Positions 49,440-61,417 of a stretch of DNA of 64,000 nt are shown piece after piece (position 1 is the stretch's first letter; each line of letters begins with the position of its first letter). The stretch covers positions 186,001-250,000 of the forward strand of contig WACJ01000356.1 in NCBI GenBank assembly GCA_008973525.1, written 5' to 3'. The notes under the pieces are model-generated. The model did no database searches and was not told the origin of the DNA. It was given only the letters and a program-made list of their open reading frames with translations. This stretch comes from Stenopsyche tienmushanensis. Lineage: Eukaryota; Arthropoda; Insecta; Trichoptera; Stenopsychidae. The translations under genes and the position numbers were made by a program.

Positions 49440-50539
49440 AGTTGATTTTTCAGATGTAGATTAAATTGTTATATTCAGAAAATATTGTGATTAGATCAAT
49501 AGATTATTAAAGAAAATACATTGTTTAGTTCATTCCATGATATTATCTGATTAATGAGGTGTAAATTTTTATTGTAAGTGGAAAAATACACAATTTAAAT
49601 AAATATTGAAATGTAAACTTGAAGGAATTTGATTATTTTGATGATAGTGTATCCGTTAAGATATAACCCGTAGCTCTTATAATTTATTATATGTTAATCT
49701 ATTTTAAATATTTATTTTTTCTAGAGAAATAAAGTCCGAGTGGGATCGTTCATTTTGTCATCACCAAATTCCATAAAAGAGGATTTCATCTAAAGAAATC
49801 TGAGATTATTGTGTAAAAGTAAATGCGTCCTTGGCGAAATATAATTAAATTACGAATTTCTCGGAATAGTAGTGGGAGGTAAATTAAAAACTCTTATAAA
49901 TAATGTTATTTTTTATACTCGCTTCAGGTTTCAACTTTGAATTAATTTGGCCTGGGAAATGAAAATCAACCCTTTCGTTCAATGTTGACATCGTTTAAAT
50001 GTCAAGGGTCCCTTTAAGTCTAATGAAAGCTCTCCTACCCTTCGTTTGATGTAAGAAAACGTTACCCTAAAAATTTCGGCCGATTAAGTTCGTCAAACAA
50101 ATGGACTCTTTCTCGCATAGACGAAAAAATAACATCCCCATAATACGCTTTTTTAATTCCACGCTCATAATACACGCCGAATAATATCGAGATTTACTTC
50201 GAAAAAAAAAAGGTTTTCGGATTAACGCCACGATTGCATAACTGCGAAAAGGACCCCAAAAAATTCGCCAAAGTTGGACATGGAAAAGTGGAGCTGGATT
50301 GAGTGGCCACACACATTGGAAGGTATTATTTTCCCCGACCATTGCCAGGTCCTGTCGTAAGGATGACATTAAAGAAATGGCGCACGTTGCAAAAATAAAT
50401 TAAAAGTTGCGTTTTTCCTTCGTCAAGTCACCCCCTTCTCAGGACGCAGCCTTCAGTACCGCACGTCCAATCCTGCAATCAGTGGCGTCCTGGGAAATTC
50501 AATATTATTTCTACGATTCCTCTATCGATCGATTTTGTG
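49440..50539. other. SmydA 3' flank, no gene seen
   Basis: Follows the SmydA stop codon. It begins with the probable 3' untranslated region (AATAAA at 49598-49603 and 49728-49733). From about 49970 the sequence is more balanced in base composition, but I find no coding signal; the open frame at 50067-50369 on the minus strand matches nothing I know. Confidence 0.4.
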
Positions 50540-50935
50540 CCATAAATTCAATTATTAGATGTATTGAAAAGTCTTTGCCGATTTAACATAATTTCCATAA
50601 TTATTACCAAGTTTTTCAATTCTTCTTTTGAAAAATTCTTCTAATTTTGAGTCGAAATATGTATAAACTTGCGGGTCGTCAACAGAGCCGTATGGGGACG
50701 GAGTGACCATAAGGTTTGTATGCTCAATCGGTCCGCTTTTCGGATCGCTGAATGAGCGGCCTGCGATCGGATGCCATACCTGAATATTATAAAACCGGAC
50801 AGAGTCGATCAGTGTTGGTGCATGTAAAGTAGAATGGCTGAGTAAAATAAAAACAGTCGTCAATCCAGGCTTCGGACTCGAAATGGTTTTTGTCTCAACA
50901 AAAGCCATCGACGTTTACGACTTATGTTGTTATAA
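50540..50935 (-). mobile_element. Composite mariner/LINE relic
   Basis: The minus strand ends in YFDSKLEEFFKRRIEKLGNN, the mariner transposase C-terminus also seen at 18680-18745. The beginning (50925-50878) matches the start of that same copy in reverse. Between them, 50690-50800 resembles the LINE segment found at 30020 (blocks like SGMASDR and AATCGGTCCG on the plus strand). So a LINE piece appears to be inserted in a mariner fossil. Confidence 0.5.
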
Positions 50936-51302
50936 ACAACATTTTTTTCATCCCCAGTCACAATTCGGTACAAAAATGGACGAACTTTTTATCTTGACAA
51001 CAAAACTTTGCACGTGTTTCGTCGCTATTTTTTGTTATCGTCGGACAGCTCGTGCGGCATCCAAACGCCCAATCGATTCATCCTCTACATATAATTTTTC
51101 GATAGTTAATCGAGGATCGACACGTTGTAATGTTAATACTTCACCGTAATTTTTATTTATTGTAGTCTTGGTGGTGTTTTATTACTGTGCGGATGCTTGT
51201 TGTGTCCGACGAATACTAGGAAATTTAAATAGTCTGCCAAACTAAATAGTGTATTTGATATTATGCTTGGTGTCTTTAACAATATTTATTTATGTATTAT
51301 AG

Positions 51303-51945
51303 TTAACCCGTAAAGGAGTACTATCCCAGGGCCTGGGACCCCCCCACCACTATTCAGAAAGAGCACTCTTGTACACTGAGCTCGGAGACAGACAGAGACT
51401 CCCGCATATATCGCACGATTGTATAGATCGTTAGCCCAAATTTATCGACTAAGGCCTGATCCACACTATGGTGCCGGTAACGGTTCGATCTCGCTCTCGG
51501 TCTCGGTCCGGTCAAATATTCTCATACAAAAAACGGGATTGGAACGATCCTATAGTGTGAATACTCTGATTGTTTCTTGTGTAAGAATATTTGATCGGAC
51601 CGAGACCGGAGCGAGATCGAACCGTTACTGGCACCATAGTGTGGATCAGGCCTAATAATGATTTCGATTTCAAGATTGTTATTTGTTTACGCAAAGAAAC
51701 GACAGGATATCTTATCTGACAGTCACTGATGATGAGTCATATGAATCGATTTCTTGTGTATTGTTTATGTAAAGAAAGGAAGTGGTCTTGTATACATACT
51801 ATCAACAGTGTTTATTTACAATTGACTGCCTCGAATTGAAGATTGTATTACGCTGATAGGAGCTGACATAAAGCAATCGGCGCAAAGCGATTATGGCATC
51901 AACGACTTCATCGATTTTAAATTTGCTCACTCCTCAAAAGGTTAA
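51303..51945 (+). mobile_element. piggyBac-like element carrying a Harbinger-type MITE
   Basis: Bounded by TTAA at 51303-51306 and 51942-51945. Left end TTAACCCGTAAAGGAGTAC; right end reverse complemented TTAACCTTTTGAGGAGTGAG. It is a sister of 54223-54615: both share TTCAGAAAGAG, CGATTGTATAGATC, CCCAAATTTATCGACTAA and ACAGTGTTTATTT in the same order. This copy is longer because a 200 bp foldback element sits inside. No transposase frame. Confidence 0.75.
51453..51652. mobile_element. Harbinger-type foldback MITE with TAA target duplication
   Basis: A 200 bp element that is almost entirely an inverted repeat: left arm from GGCCTGATCCACACTATGGT at 51453, right arm ending in its reverse complement at 51652. 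The arms match for about 75 bp with few differences, around a short centre. It is flanked by TAA on both sides (51450-51452 and 51653-51655). Three-base TWA duplications and GG-starting ends are typical of PIF/Harbinger. The site without the element is preserved at 54377-54379. RNA from it would fold into a long hairpin. Confidence 0.9.
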
Positions 51946-52029
51946 AATCTGAAAAATGTACACATGTATTATGGCTTGTTGTAGTTCTTTTTTTTGACAT
52001 TGCCATCTATTTTATGGAATTATTATAAT

Positions 52030-52809
52030 TTAACCACTCACCGGTGAGTCGCTTTGTTTTTTCTTTTATGGAGCGATTGGAATTTCCTTACGGAACATGA
52101 AGAAAAACGTGATTTTTTAAATATAAATTCTATGAAAAAAATCTGGGTCTGGCCAGACCTCTTTCATTGTCTCTATGTGTGTAAATAGAAATACCCTTTT
52201 TTGCAAATGCAGATGGCAAAGTCGTATCGTAAAGGTACCCCTACACGTCTAAACATTCTCAATATATTTCATAGAAACTCATAAATATTCATACTTACTA
52301 TTTAATGAAAAATCGTATTCCAAAGAATCTTTTGACTGTCATAAAATTCAGGTATAGTTAGTTGAAATCGCTATCGTTGGATACGCTATAAAGCTCTTTC
52401 AACAAAGATAAGACGATTTTTGTTCGTGTTGTCTTGAGAGCAGGCGTTTGTTTTGATAATTTAGATACACGCATCATTCTTATCGTTGATCAATTTTGTT
52501 ATTCCCCCTTGACTATTCTGGAGTGAGTATTAGTGACGCCACTAGCCGATTATCATCACTCCTTTGCAAAATCTACTCCTTCAGAAGTAAAGTGGCAGGC
52601 TTGCACGGTAAGCCTGCCCTTTTATTTTCGCAACACATTAATAAGCAAAAATAGCACTATTGGGATCTATCTAAAAGTGTATTTACATTACAATATTAAA
52701 TAATTTATAAAGGCTAGGAAAAAATTATTTAGTAACAATTGGTTATCTGTATTCTTACTGAATTTACATTAGAGCGTAGCGTGTATGTTCTCCGGTTTGA
52801 AAGGGTTAA
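52030..52809 (-). mobile_element. piggyBac-like MITE, copy 3 with TTAA ends
   Basis: The longest copy of the family at 5999-6535, in reverse orientation. Ends: TTAACCACTCACCGGTGAGTC at 52030, with a perfect 14 bp palindrome, and GGTTTGAAAGGGTTAA at 52794-52809 (reverse complement TTAACCCTTTCAAACCGGAG). Inside, GTCGTATCGTAAAGG, ACACGTCTAAACATTCTC and TGTCTTGAGAGCAGGCGTTT correspond to the other copies. No transposase. Confidence 0.75.
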
Positions 52810-54222
52810 GACACAATCGTCTTTAGATAATAAAATATACAAGTCAAACAACTTTTACTACGCATTTCTAATTTCTTTAAAGTCGCTAGCATTTAATAGT
52901 TAATAATGATTTTTTAGGAGACTAAATCTGTATTTAAGTCCTGAATTTTTGCAATAAGTCTCACAAATAACGCATTATTATATTTATAATATAAATTGAT
53001 AAATTTAATACATTTTTTGTGGTCGATATTCGACGGCACTGTGAAGAAATCTCCCTCTTTTTTAACGAAAACGCGTTGTTTTAGGCTTCGCGAAATCTTG
53101 ACTCTTAATTACTTTCCCTTGTATGTAAGGAGTGGGTGGGCACCCCAACAGGAAATGTTTACTTGGTTTTCCATCAGGTTTTGAACGTGTTGGATATTCG
53201 ACAAAAAAATTAAAAAACCCCGAGGAAAATTCGTGGAAATGAATGAACTTGAGAAAAGCTCGGAAACTCATTCCATACTCGTACGTACTTTATCGACATA
53301 CCCCGTGTAAAATATAGATGGGATTTTCATACAAACAACAAAAACAATGAATTGATGAAATCCGAATATTATATTCTATTTAAATTGCATTATCGTTTAC
53401 TCGATGGGAAAACAATATTTTTTTGTATTTATACAAGTTCTTATATTTCCGATCCTTTCACTTCAAAGAAAAGTCAGAGTAAACTTGAAAGATTTCTATA
53501 AAAGAATCTCTCGAATAAAAAGCGATTTATCAATTAAAAATATCGAATTTCAATACTTTTGGGCGCGTTCGTTAATTAAAATATAATTTCAGAACGGGGG
53601 ATTGAATCGTAATGATTTTAGGAGGATCATCATCATCGTTGATGATTCGAGTGCCTCATATACGATGCGGGTTTATGTTTGCGACCCACCCCTATGCGAA
53701 CGTGTGGACGTATATATATTAACTTTATCCTTCGTCAAATTTTACACTCACCGAAGGGATGATAATTAAAAAGAGGGAAGAAGAAACAAGTGCACTCGAA
53801 ATGAAGAAAATGCTGAAGAGGCGAGAAGATGGTGCGTGAAATGGGATTTTTATTTTTACTTGTGGAGTGGATGATCCGGGCAGGCGAAGAAATTTAACAA
53901 AAATGTCCACCTTCGCGCAGATTTGTCGCGGTGAACAATTATAAATTTCGCAGGCAAGCTTTTGGGATATTTACAAGCTTAAGTAGGCTTAATTAAAAAG
54001 ATTTTGCAATAATTTATTTAAAAAAAAGCACTCCTTTGGGCCAAATAGCCTTTTTAAGATGCCATATCCGTTATAGGACGCAAACAATCTCTATAATATC
54101 TATGAATTAATCGTGAAATATAGATCCAGTTGACGAAAGATATATTAGGTTATACCGAAAGAAGTCTCTAGTGATAATTTGACTTGTGTCGGAAAAATTG
54201 ACTTGTGTGAAATGAACACATT
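52810..54222. other. No recognisable feature
   Basis: AT-rich with a few more balanced stretches near 53050-53200 and 53620-53720. Open frames here are short and match no known family. Confidence 0.4.
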
Positions 54223-54615
54223 TTAACCCCTTAAAGAGGTAAGACACAGAGTTGTGTCCAAATTCCAGAAATTCAGAAAGAGTATTCTTACACGTTGAGC
54301 TCAGAGACAGATAAAGACGGAGGTTGTATTGCGTACATCGTACGATTGTATAGATCTTCAACCCAAATTTATCGACTAATAATGATATGTAAATGATATA
54401 TGAATCGATTTTAAGTCTATTGTTTATGTTTACTTGAATAAATGATCGAACATTGTGTGCTATCGACAGTGTTTATTTGTTTATGCACAAGCTTCATACA
54501 CGCTGCGACGGTCCTGACAGATAAGTGGATTTATACGGATGATAAGTGGCGGACATACAAATATAGCATCTAGGTTTATGACGATTTAATATTAGCTCTC
54601 TATTCAAAAAGTTAA
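54223..54615 (+). mobile_element. piggyBac-like element, empty-site sister copy
   Basis: A 393 bp element with TTAA at 54223-54226 and 54612-54615. Collinear with 51303-51945 but lacking the 200 bp MITE: here the target reads ATTTATCGACTAATAATG without interruption. It therefore shows the pre-insertion sequence. No transposase frame. Confidence 0.75.
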
Positions 54616-54942
54616 ATGCATCGCAGCATATCTTCATCATCACCATTTGAGGGTCGTCCTGATTCAGCTGTATTCATATTTAGTTTATCGCTATCATCAA
54701 TTATTGCTTGCACTGTTATTATACTATTGAAATATAATAAAATTGTCTATATTATATCTGTGGGAACGCTTCAAAATGTTAATTGTTTGGTTCATAGACT
54801 ATCATTGTCATTAATCATCAATTAATTAATTGTTGGCAATATTGACATGAAGTCATTGTGAAATTTTAATGTTGGATTATGATAAATTTTGGCATTTGAT
54901 TTTTGGCAAGATGATTAATCAGAAATATGAACGATACCACAT

Positions 54943-55620
54943 ACGAGGGTAGTCCCAGAAGTACCCGACCTAATAAAGAAAACACAAAATAATTGGATTT
55001 TTTTCCCAACGAGTTGGATCTTTGAGTTCGTCGAGTCTCTTCGTTGAGTTCTTCAAATAGCTATCAAACTGACGCCGTGACTTACAAATAGAACTGTCTT
55101 CGCCCTCTTTGGAGCCGATTCTTTTCTTTCAGTCCATTGTTTCAGTTGTAAAGTGATAGATCTATGTTTCATCCATGGTTACGAATCAATATAAAAACTT
55201 GGTGTTATTGCTGTGAAAAATTGCCAATAACACGATTGATAATATCACATACAATAATCACGATGTTGTGTTTGTTCCATTGTGAGCAAACGCGGCACCC
55301 ATCTTGCGCACACCTTTCTCATGTCAAAAATTTCGTTTTAATTCTGCCACCAAAACATTTACCGTTGTAAACGAAGGAGCACACTCCCCCAGAATAGAAT
55401 CTAGCTAGACTTTGATATTGGTTGGATTCCGGCCTTTCAAATAAAAGTATTGTATCACTGATGACTATATTTTTCGATATTTACAAATTTACTGACAACT
55501 TTAATTGTTGATGGCTACCAAAAAATACTAAACAAGTTAGCGTCTTCAAACTTGAAACATATTTTTAAAACAACAGTCGTCGTTTATATATCAGATCGGG
55601 TACTTCTGGGTGTAACACGA
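54943..55620 (-). mobile_element. Internally deleted mariner with inverted ends
   Basis: Inverted ends share CCCAGAAGTACCCGA (left end ACGAGGGTAGTCCCAGAAGT). The minus strand reads IFDMRKVCARWVPRLLTMEQ, the conserved MRKLCARWVPR block of mariner transposases. Further on it reads DS-stop-PWMKHRS and LQLKQWTERKESAPKRAKT, the region after the first catalytic Asp, followed by VLFVSHGVSLI. The third-Asp block is missing. Stops and shifts make it dead. The left end of the next hAT-like element lies directly at its right end. Confidence 0.85.
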
Positions 55621-55621
55621 C

Positions 55622-56168
55622 ACGAGGGGTCCCAAATAATCGTAAATTCAATTATTCGAATAACGAATAGTGAAGTTGGTAAAATATTCGAAAATTTTAT
55701 ATACTGGATGTTTGGCGTATGAAGCGATTGTATTCCGTGTTTGTACGGTCTCTAGATCTGACACCAGTGGATTTACTTATCTGGAGACGTGCCCTATTCT
55801 GTGCCTCGCTATGGTCTTCAGATCTGACACCACTGGATTTCTTTGTCTGGAGACGTGTCTTATTCTGTGGTTCGCACAGTCTCCAGACCTGACACCACTG
55901 GAATTCTTTGTTTAGGGACATGCTGATTTTCTCGCAAAGGAAAAGTGTGCCACGTTTTCTAATTGGTCAATGATTGACCGTGATTAAGAAAGGTACAAGT
56001 TCAGCTATTTAACGTTAATTACGTTATTTATTAAAAATGCATCCAAGATTTCAAATAAGTTGCATTTACTTGAATTTTCTAAATTACTTAACAACAAAAA
56101 AAAAACCCGAATAATATCCGATTAATTTTATAAATATTCGAATATCGAATATTCGATTGTGATCTCTA
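55622..56168 (+). mobile_element. hAT-like non-autonomous element, copy 1, with mariner-derived tandem repeat
   Basis: 547 bp, flanked by an exact 8 bp duplication AACACGAC (55614-55621 and 56169-56176), the mark of hAT elements. The ends are imperfect inverted repeats rich in ATTCGAATA (right end reverse complemented: TAGAGATCACAATCGAATAT). Inside, three units about 65-66 bp apart (centred at 55758, 55824, 55889) each encode SPDLTPLDFF-like residues, the block around the third catalytic Asp of mariner-like transposases. A sister copy lies at 62913-63438. No hAT transposase. Confidence 0.85.
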
Positions 56169-56176
56169 AACACGAC

Positions 56177-58934
56177 CCATGTATTATTTTATTTTTCGTT
56201 ATTTATTTCATGATAATATAGATCATTTTGTAACTTAAATAGGCAGGGTGCAAATGTGACAGTTCAAACGTTCCAATTATAATTGACATTTCTATTTTCG
56301 AACGGCGCGCATTTCCGTGCGGTCTTAATGCATTTTTTAGTCGTCCATCAACGAACGCACGCATCGACGTTCGACGCGGGGGGACGAACGAACATATTTT
56401 ATTCATGCATGTTGGATTTGCTCATTGGCAGCGCTTTAAATCGAGAAACAATTCGTGCTTTTTTTATGACGGCGTGCCCTCCAATATGTTTTATTATTGC
56501 AATCAGCGCACGCCGATAGAATACGTAGAATGCGAGGCACAAAAGAGGAGAAGAGCACTCGCGAAAACCCTGTGTCATACACACAGAATCCCACCAACAC
56601 AGATGCGTGTGCATAATTATCAGAGACGCTCCGTTGTAAGCGAATAAGAAAATATATAAGTGTATAGATGAATCTTTTCTTTTACGCGTCTTTCTTTCCC
56701 TGTCTTGTCCCTTTCTCCTGACGCCCCCCACGTGGGAGAATGAAAACTCCCGTTTTTGCATCTCCCTTGGAGCCAACACCCCCCCTCTGGTTCTGGTACA
56801 ATCCGATTAAGACAAGCGGGAGAGAATCCATCGCGTCCTTGCCATATATAAGTTTCAACCGAGCAAACACAAAGTACTTTTTCATTTTAATATAATAAAT
56901 ATATTTTCCTCGCGCACGTACATTAGCCACCCCCCTTATTAACGCGAAAACACACACATCCCCGAATTCCCCCATCAAATAAATCAGGAGCGATAAAATA
57001 TAATACACTCTGAAGTGACTTAATATTTTTGCGAATTTAAATATTTTCCTAAATATCATATTGTTAAACGATTAGACATAGTTGAAATTTGAGCGGAATA
57101 CTTTTAAACTAGGCCAAAGTTTCGTTCATGAAAAGACGAGTTTTCAAGTGTAATAAAAGTCGGACTAGTGATACTAAAGATGTATTTTATTGCATGCATA
57201 TATTTGAGTATGTATTAAATAATTTATAACAATAAATCCCCCCTCGTAATTTTAGAAAGTTTTCATATTTATTTGATCGTATATCAACGAATGAATGCAA
57301 ATACGTATTCATTTTGGGGATGCAAAACATCACAACGGGCATTGCTGTAAATAATGTCGTAAATCATAATTGGATAATAAAATACGGGGTAGGTGAATTA
57401 TTAATATTGTGTAAAAATACTGTTAGGAGCAATTTTTGCTCTCGAAATAAAATAATTGAGAAAATCGTATTTTCACAGACGATTGAAAGTTCTGAAAGCG
57501 TCAAAAACAAATTTCGCAATCAATCAAGACGAAGAAAATTTTGTTTACCGTTTAATTTTCAGTAATTAACAATTAACCCTTTTTCGACCAAATTATACGA
57601 CCAAACGAAAAATAATTAAGAAACTGATTGCGGTCTTTCAGCGTTTTTTTTTTCCAACATCATAACGCACCATGAAAGGATTAAGATTTGATCCGAATCT
57701 ACAAATACAAACATCGCGTCAAAATATTTTTGATTGTTTGTGGGGATTTGACGAATCGCAATTTTGGGTTCGTCAATTTTTTTTTAAACTATGTTTCCAT
57801 TCATCCCCCAAGTAAAAATGCGCAAAAAATAAAATATTTATAAGCGTGTATGAATAGTAGGAACGTAGAATTTATAAGCCTCCATGAATAATTAGGAGCC
57901 AAGGGTACCGACAGTGTTGAAAAGCTCACTGGCATTTTCCGTTTTTCCCGTTAATTTCCTGTAGCGTTCATAATTTATATTGATTAAGAAGTCGGCCACA
58001 CAACCCCTTGCTAAGATTTAAAACGCGCGATGTTTTATATCGGCCCTAGGTAAGCCCCAGGTCTCTCCCACGATGGGGTGGCGACCCCCCCTTTAGGCCT
58101 TCTTCGCTACTCCGTTCCCGAGCGAAATGTCTTGAATATTTAAAATGCCGTTATTAATACACACTCTATTTTTTGGTCAATGTCGCGACTCTTCGATCCT
58201 ATTGATTTTGCTTAATTATTGTATGATAGTCGAATATAAATCTTCACATCCTTTATCAAATGATTAACATGAGGCATTGTGATCATCAATACCAACGCAT
58301 ACAATTAGTATTTTTGATCTTTCCAATTTTGGGGTAAAAAAACACTTGAAATGCGGACGCCTTGGTCGCGAGAAGATGCATTCTTCCCGCTGACTCCTCA
58401 GTAGTCTCGTAGCTGAGGTTTCTATCTCTGCTGAAAATCAACATCTTGTTCAATAACGTCCACATTACCGTCTGACTATCTTATTCCATCTCCTTTTAGT
58501 GCGTGCAAGACGAGACATTGCTATAAATGTTTTTATATTCCTGCAACTATGCAGGTAAACTTATTGACAGCTTAATTTTAAAGATGTCCACCACTTATCG
58601 TTCACACAAATCCATTTTTTTATAAGAACCACGCAGCGTGATTAAAGCTTGTGTATTAATAAATGAACCTTAACACTGTTGATAGTATACAATATTATGC
58701 AAAATAATTTTACTATTTATTATGATCCTAAGAAGACCACCAACGACCCCATACTTGATGGTTTTCAACCGGATACGGACATATTCCATTATGATTTCAA
58801 TGTTTATTTTGTTGTCATCTGCACAAAATAGTTTTACAATTTTTAAAAGTGCTAAACCAGACTTACAGTTACAATTTGGTAAAAAAAAGAGCCACAGAAG
58901 TAATAATTCTAAAAATATTGTTTGTTGATTCTAT
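56177..58934. other. No gene recognised; GC-richer patches
   Basis: Patches near 56290-56820 and 58010-58110 are richer in G, C and CpG than the surroundings. Open frames over 56399-57059 on the minus strand are compositional and match no family. These patches could be promoters or conserved control sequence of a gene outside the window; that is speculation. Confidence 0.35.
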
Positions 58935-59235
58935 TATAAATATGAACAAACATACAAACATTGATTTTTATATATAAAATCTACTGTAAGTTAATTGTAC
59001 TATATCTATATTATTTGAGAAAATGCAAACAATAAGTTGGCAAAGTTTTATCGTAATCAAATGAACGGTATGGCAGCGCATTAAACACGGACAAACAAAA
59101 TTTTTATATATTAAACTATGCCTATGTTACTCGCGATTTTTTATAGCAATAAGTGGACGAAGTTTTATTGCAATCCGATGAACGGTATGTCAGCGCATTT
59201 TGAACGAACAAAACCCAATTCATTTTTATATATTG
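58935..59235 (+). repeat. Dimeric repeat family D, copy 3
   Basis: Units at about 59030 (AATAAGTTGGCAAAG) and 59150 (AATAAGTGGACGAAG), 120 bp apart. A leading segment, TTTTTATATATAAAATCTAC then TGTAAGTTAATTGTAC, also accompanies the reverse copy at 14520-14575, so the full element is longer than the two units. Confidence 0.75.
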
Positions 59236-59244
59236 GATAAAAGC

Positions 59245-59432
59245 GCGGCATTGAAAATGAAGCGCTATGGATCGTTTTTCGCAATTTGAGAATATTTAGA
59301 CGTGTAGGGGCGTCTTTACATCATGACCTTAAAAGTATATAATGAGATGCAAGACACCGGCCTCTGTCTTCGATTCACCAATCTACGCTAATTCGAACGC
59401 ACATATGCGTGATTACTGATCGACGGGTTAAT
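59245..59432 (+). mobile_element. piggyBac-like MITE, 3' end only (copy 4)
   Basis: Shares AATATTTAGACGTGTAGGGG and ATGAGATGCAAGACACCGGC with the family at 5999 and 52030, and ends at GGGTTAA (59427-59432 region). The 5' two thirds are absent; it directly follows a dimeric repeat copy. Confidence 0.55.
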
Positions 59433-61417
59433 AATAATATTATTGAACTTATCATCATCATAGTTTCAACAGTGTTTAGTTACAACATATTAAATTATTT
59501 GATGAAAGACTTTTTAATAAATACCCTTCAATATTAAATGCATAACGAGGGGAAAGCTTGAATCGAATTATTTTTTATATTGTAAATCTTGCCTTTTAAA
59601 AATATTTGTATTCCCTCGAGTTTTATTATTTTTATATCACCCTTATTTTATCGATCAAGTTTCCCGGGGATTATGTTATTTTGTCTCAGAGGCGCAAGAA
59701 TGTTAATGTGATTAAATTACGTGTTGATGTAAATTATTAAGAAATTATTTTTTTCCGTAATTACAATTAATCAGGGACGTTTCACAACGTAGCGAACGGG
59801 GTAGAAAAAAGGGGGGTGGTTTTTTACCGAGTGGCAGTTGGATAGCGGGGAGGCGCCGATGTAAAATTAGGGTATGGGCGCCCCCCTATCTGCTAAGACT
59901 CATCAGAGCCTAGCATTCTTATTATTCTTACGTTATATATTATACATCCATATCCATGTATATTTGGGTGTATACAGGAGGGTATACGGTGAATATATAT
60001 AAAATATATTTTTGGATTTTTTTTTGTGCGATATTGGCGCGAATTTTATTTATATTTTAAAGAAATAAATTAATAAATAATATATTGGCTCAATATGTCA
60101 TATTGGATGAGCTTCCGAATGTATAGAGATTGGATGGTATAACGTATCGCTTGTGTACCCTTACCCATTATTGCCATTTATGTACCACCCATCCACATGT
60201 ATTACGATGCAAACTTTCTTTAGTTCTTTTTCGACTTTTTATTACCATTTCCTTCAAAAAGGATTCGCTTCATCATCTTTTTTTCGATGAAAAGTTGACT
60301 TCCTTAACATATGCCTCAAAATCTTCTCTTCTGTAATTGATACGTTGAAGAAAATATACTTTTGTACTAAATTTTAAATGAATTTAATATATATTAATAA
60401 ATTCAAACAAGTTGATATGTGTGTGGCCTTAGCGTGCAATTGTTTGTTTTTTTAACGCGTCAATAGATGGCGCCACTATCATCATCGCGTTTTTAATGCG
60501 CGTTACGGTTGTTGTATTTCTTTGCGTTTAAAATTAGCCACGTGGTCCCATAGCAGAAGGGTTTAATCGATGGTATGAAAGGGTTGAATGCATAAAAGGA
60601 CAGTAGGCAGGAATACTTTGCGCGAAGGTGAGAGTGATGATGAAAATTTTGAGGGGCTCCCCCCCAAGCCGCAGGGCGCATCCGTGGGTGGTCCTCACCC
60701 CCCCGTAATCCTGGGGAATACATTTTCGCGCACTCGTGCGGCCCGTTAATTACATTATGCGCATTGCCATGTCATTCTTCGGACGAGCGGCAAGAAAGAG
60801 TGAGAAAGAAGTGGGTGTGGGGTGGTGGTGTTTGTCGCGGGCGGGAGGCGAGGAGATGCCGGAGAAGACGGTGGGACGTATAGATAGATGTATTATTTAT
60901 GTGCCTTACATTGTCGGAAAATGTTTTATTGTCTCTTTTTCGCGTCCACCGACGTTCGACTGAGGTGTACGCTTGCAAAGTAAATTACTACTGAACTTGG
61001 ATAAGGCCATACACCCATATATAAGTATTCGCGGAGGAAGAAATGGCAAAATAAAAATATGATTCTTCCAAAGATAATTTATACATTAGGGAAATTCGCG
61101 CGCTGTATGCCGACGCTAAGACGGGGACGGAACGTAATGAGGGGTCACACAATGCAACCCTATGAGATGAACACATTTCACACATTTTTTAAATACAAAT
61201 TTAATATTTATCACATTGCATATAATTTTACACATTTTATTTTTGCCAAGAAATATAAGTTAAAATAATTTTAACAACCGGTTCAAATCCGCGATGGTAT
61301 ATTAAATTTAAGAGTTTGCGTTTTATAACATTGTTAAATATGATCAAAGAAATGTTGCTTTTACTAGTGATTACCAGCATGCTCGTATAACAAACTGTGT
61401 ACACAAACAATATTTTT
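59433..61417. other. No gene recognised; GC-rich patches
   Basis: Contains C- and G-runs near 59795-59885 and a CpG-rich stretch at about 60600-60960, in otherwise AT-rich DNA. Open frames on both strands over 60493-60978 are short, overlap each other and resemble nothing known. A start region of a gene beyond the window is possible but not supported by splice sites I could trust. Confidence 0.35.

Noticed and set aside
55740..55920. 65-66 bp repeats as a CRISPR array or satellite
   Set aside because: No spacers, only three units, inside a hAT-like element, and the unit encodes a transposase motif.
56399..57059. Overlapping minus-strand frames of about 125 codons
   Set aside because: They have no recognisable domain or splice context, and overlap frames on the other strand in a GC-richer patch.
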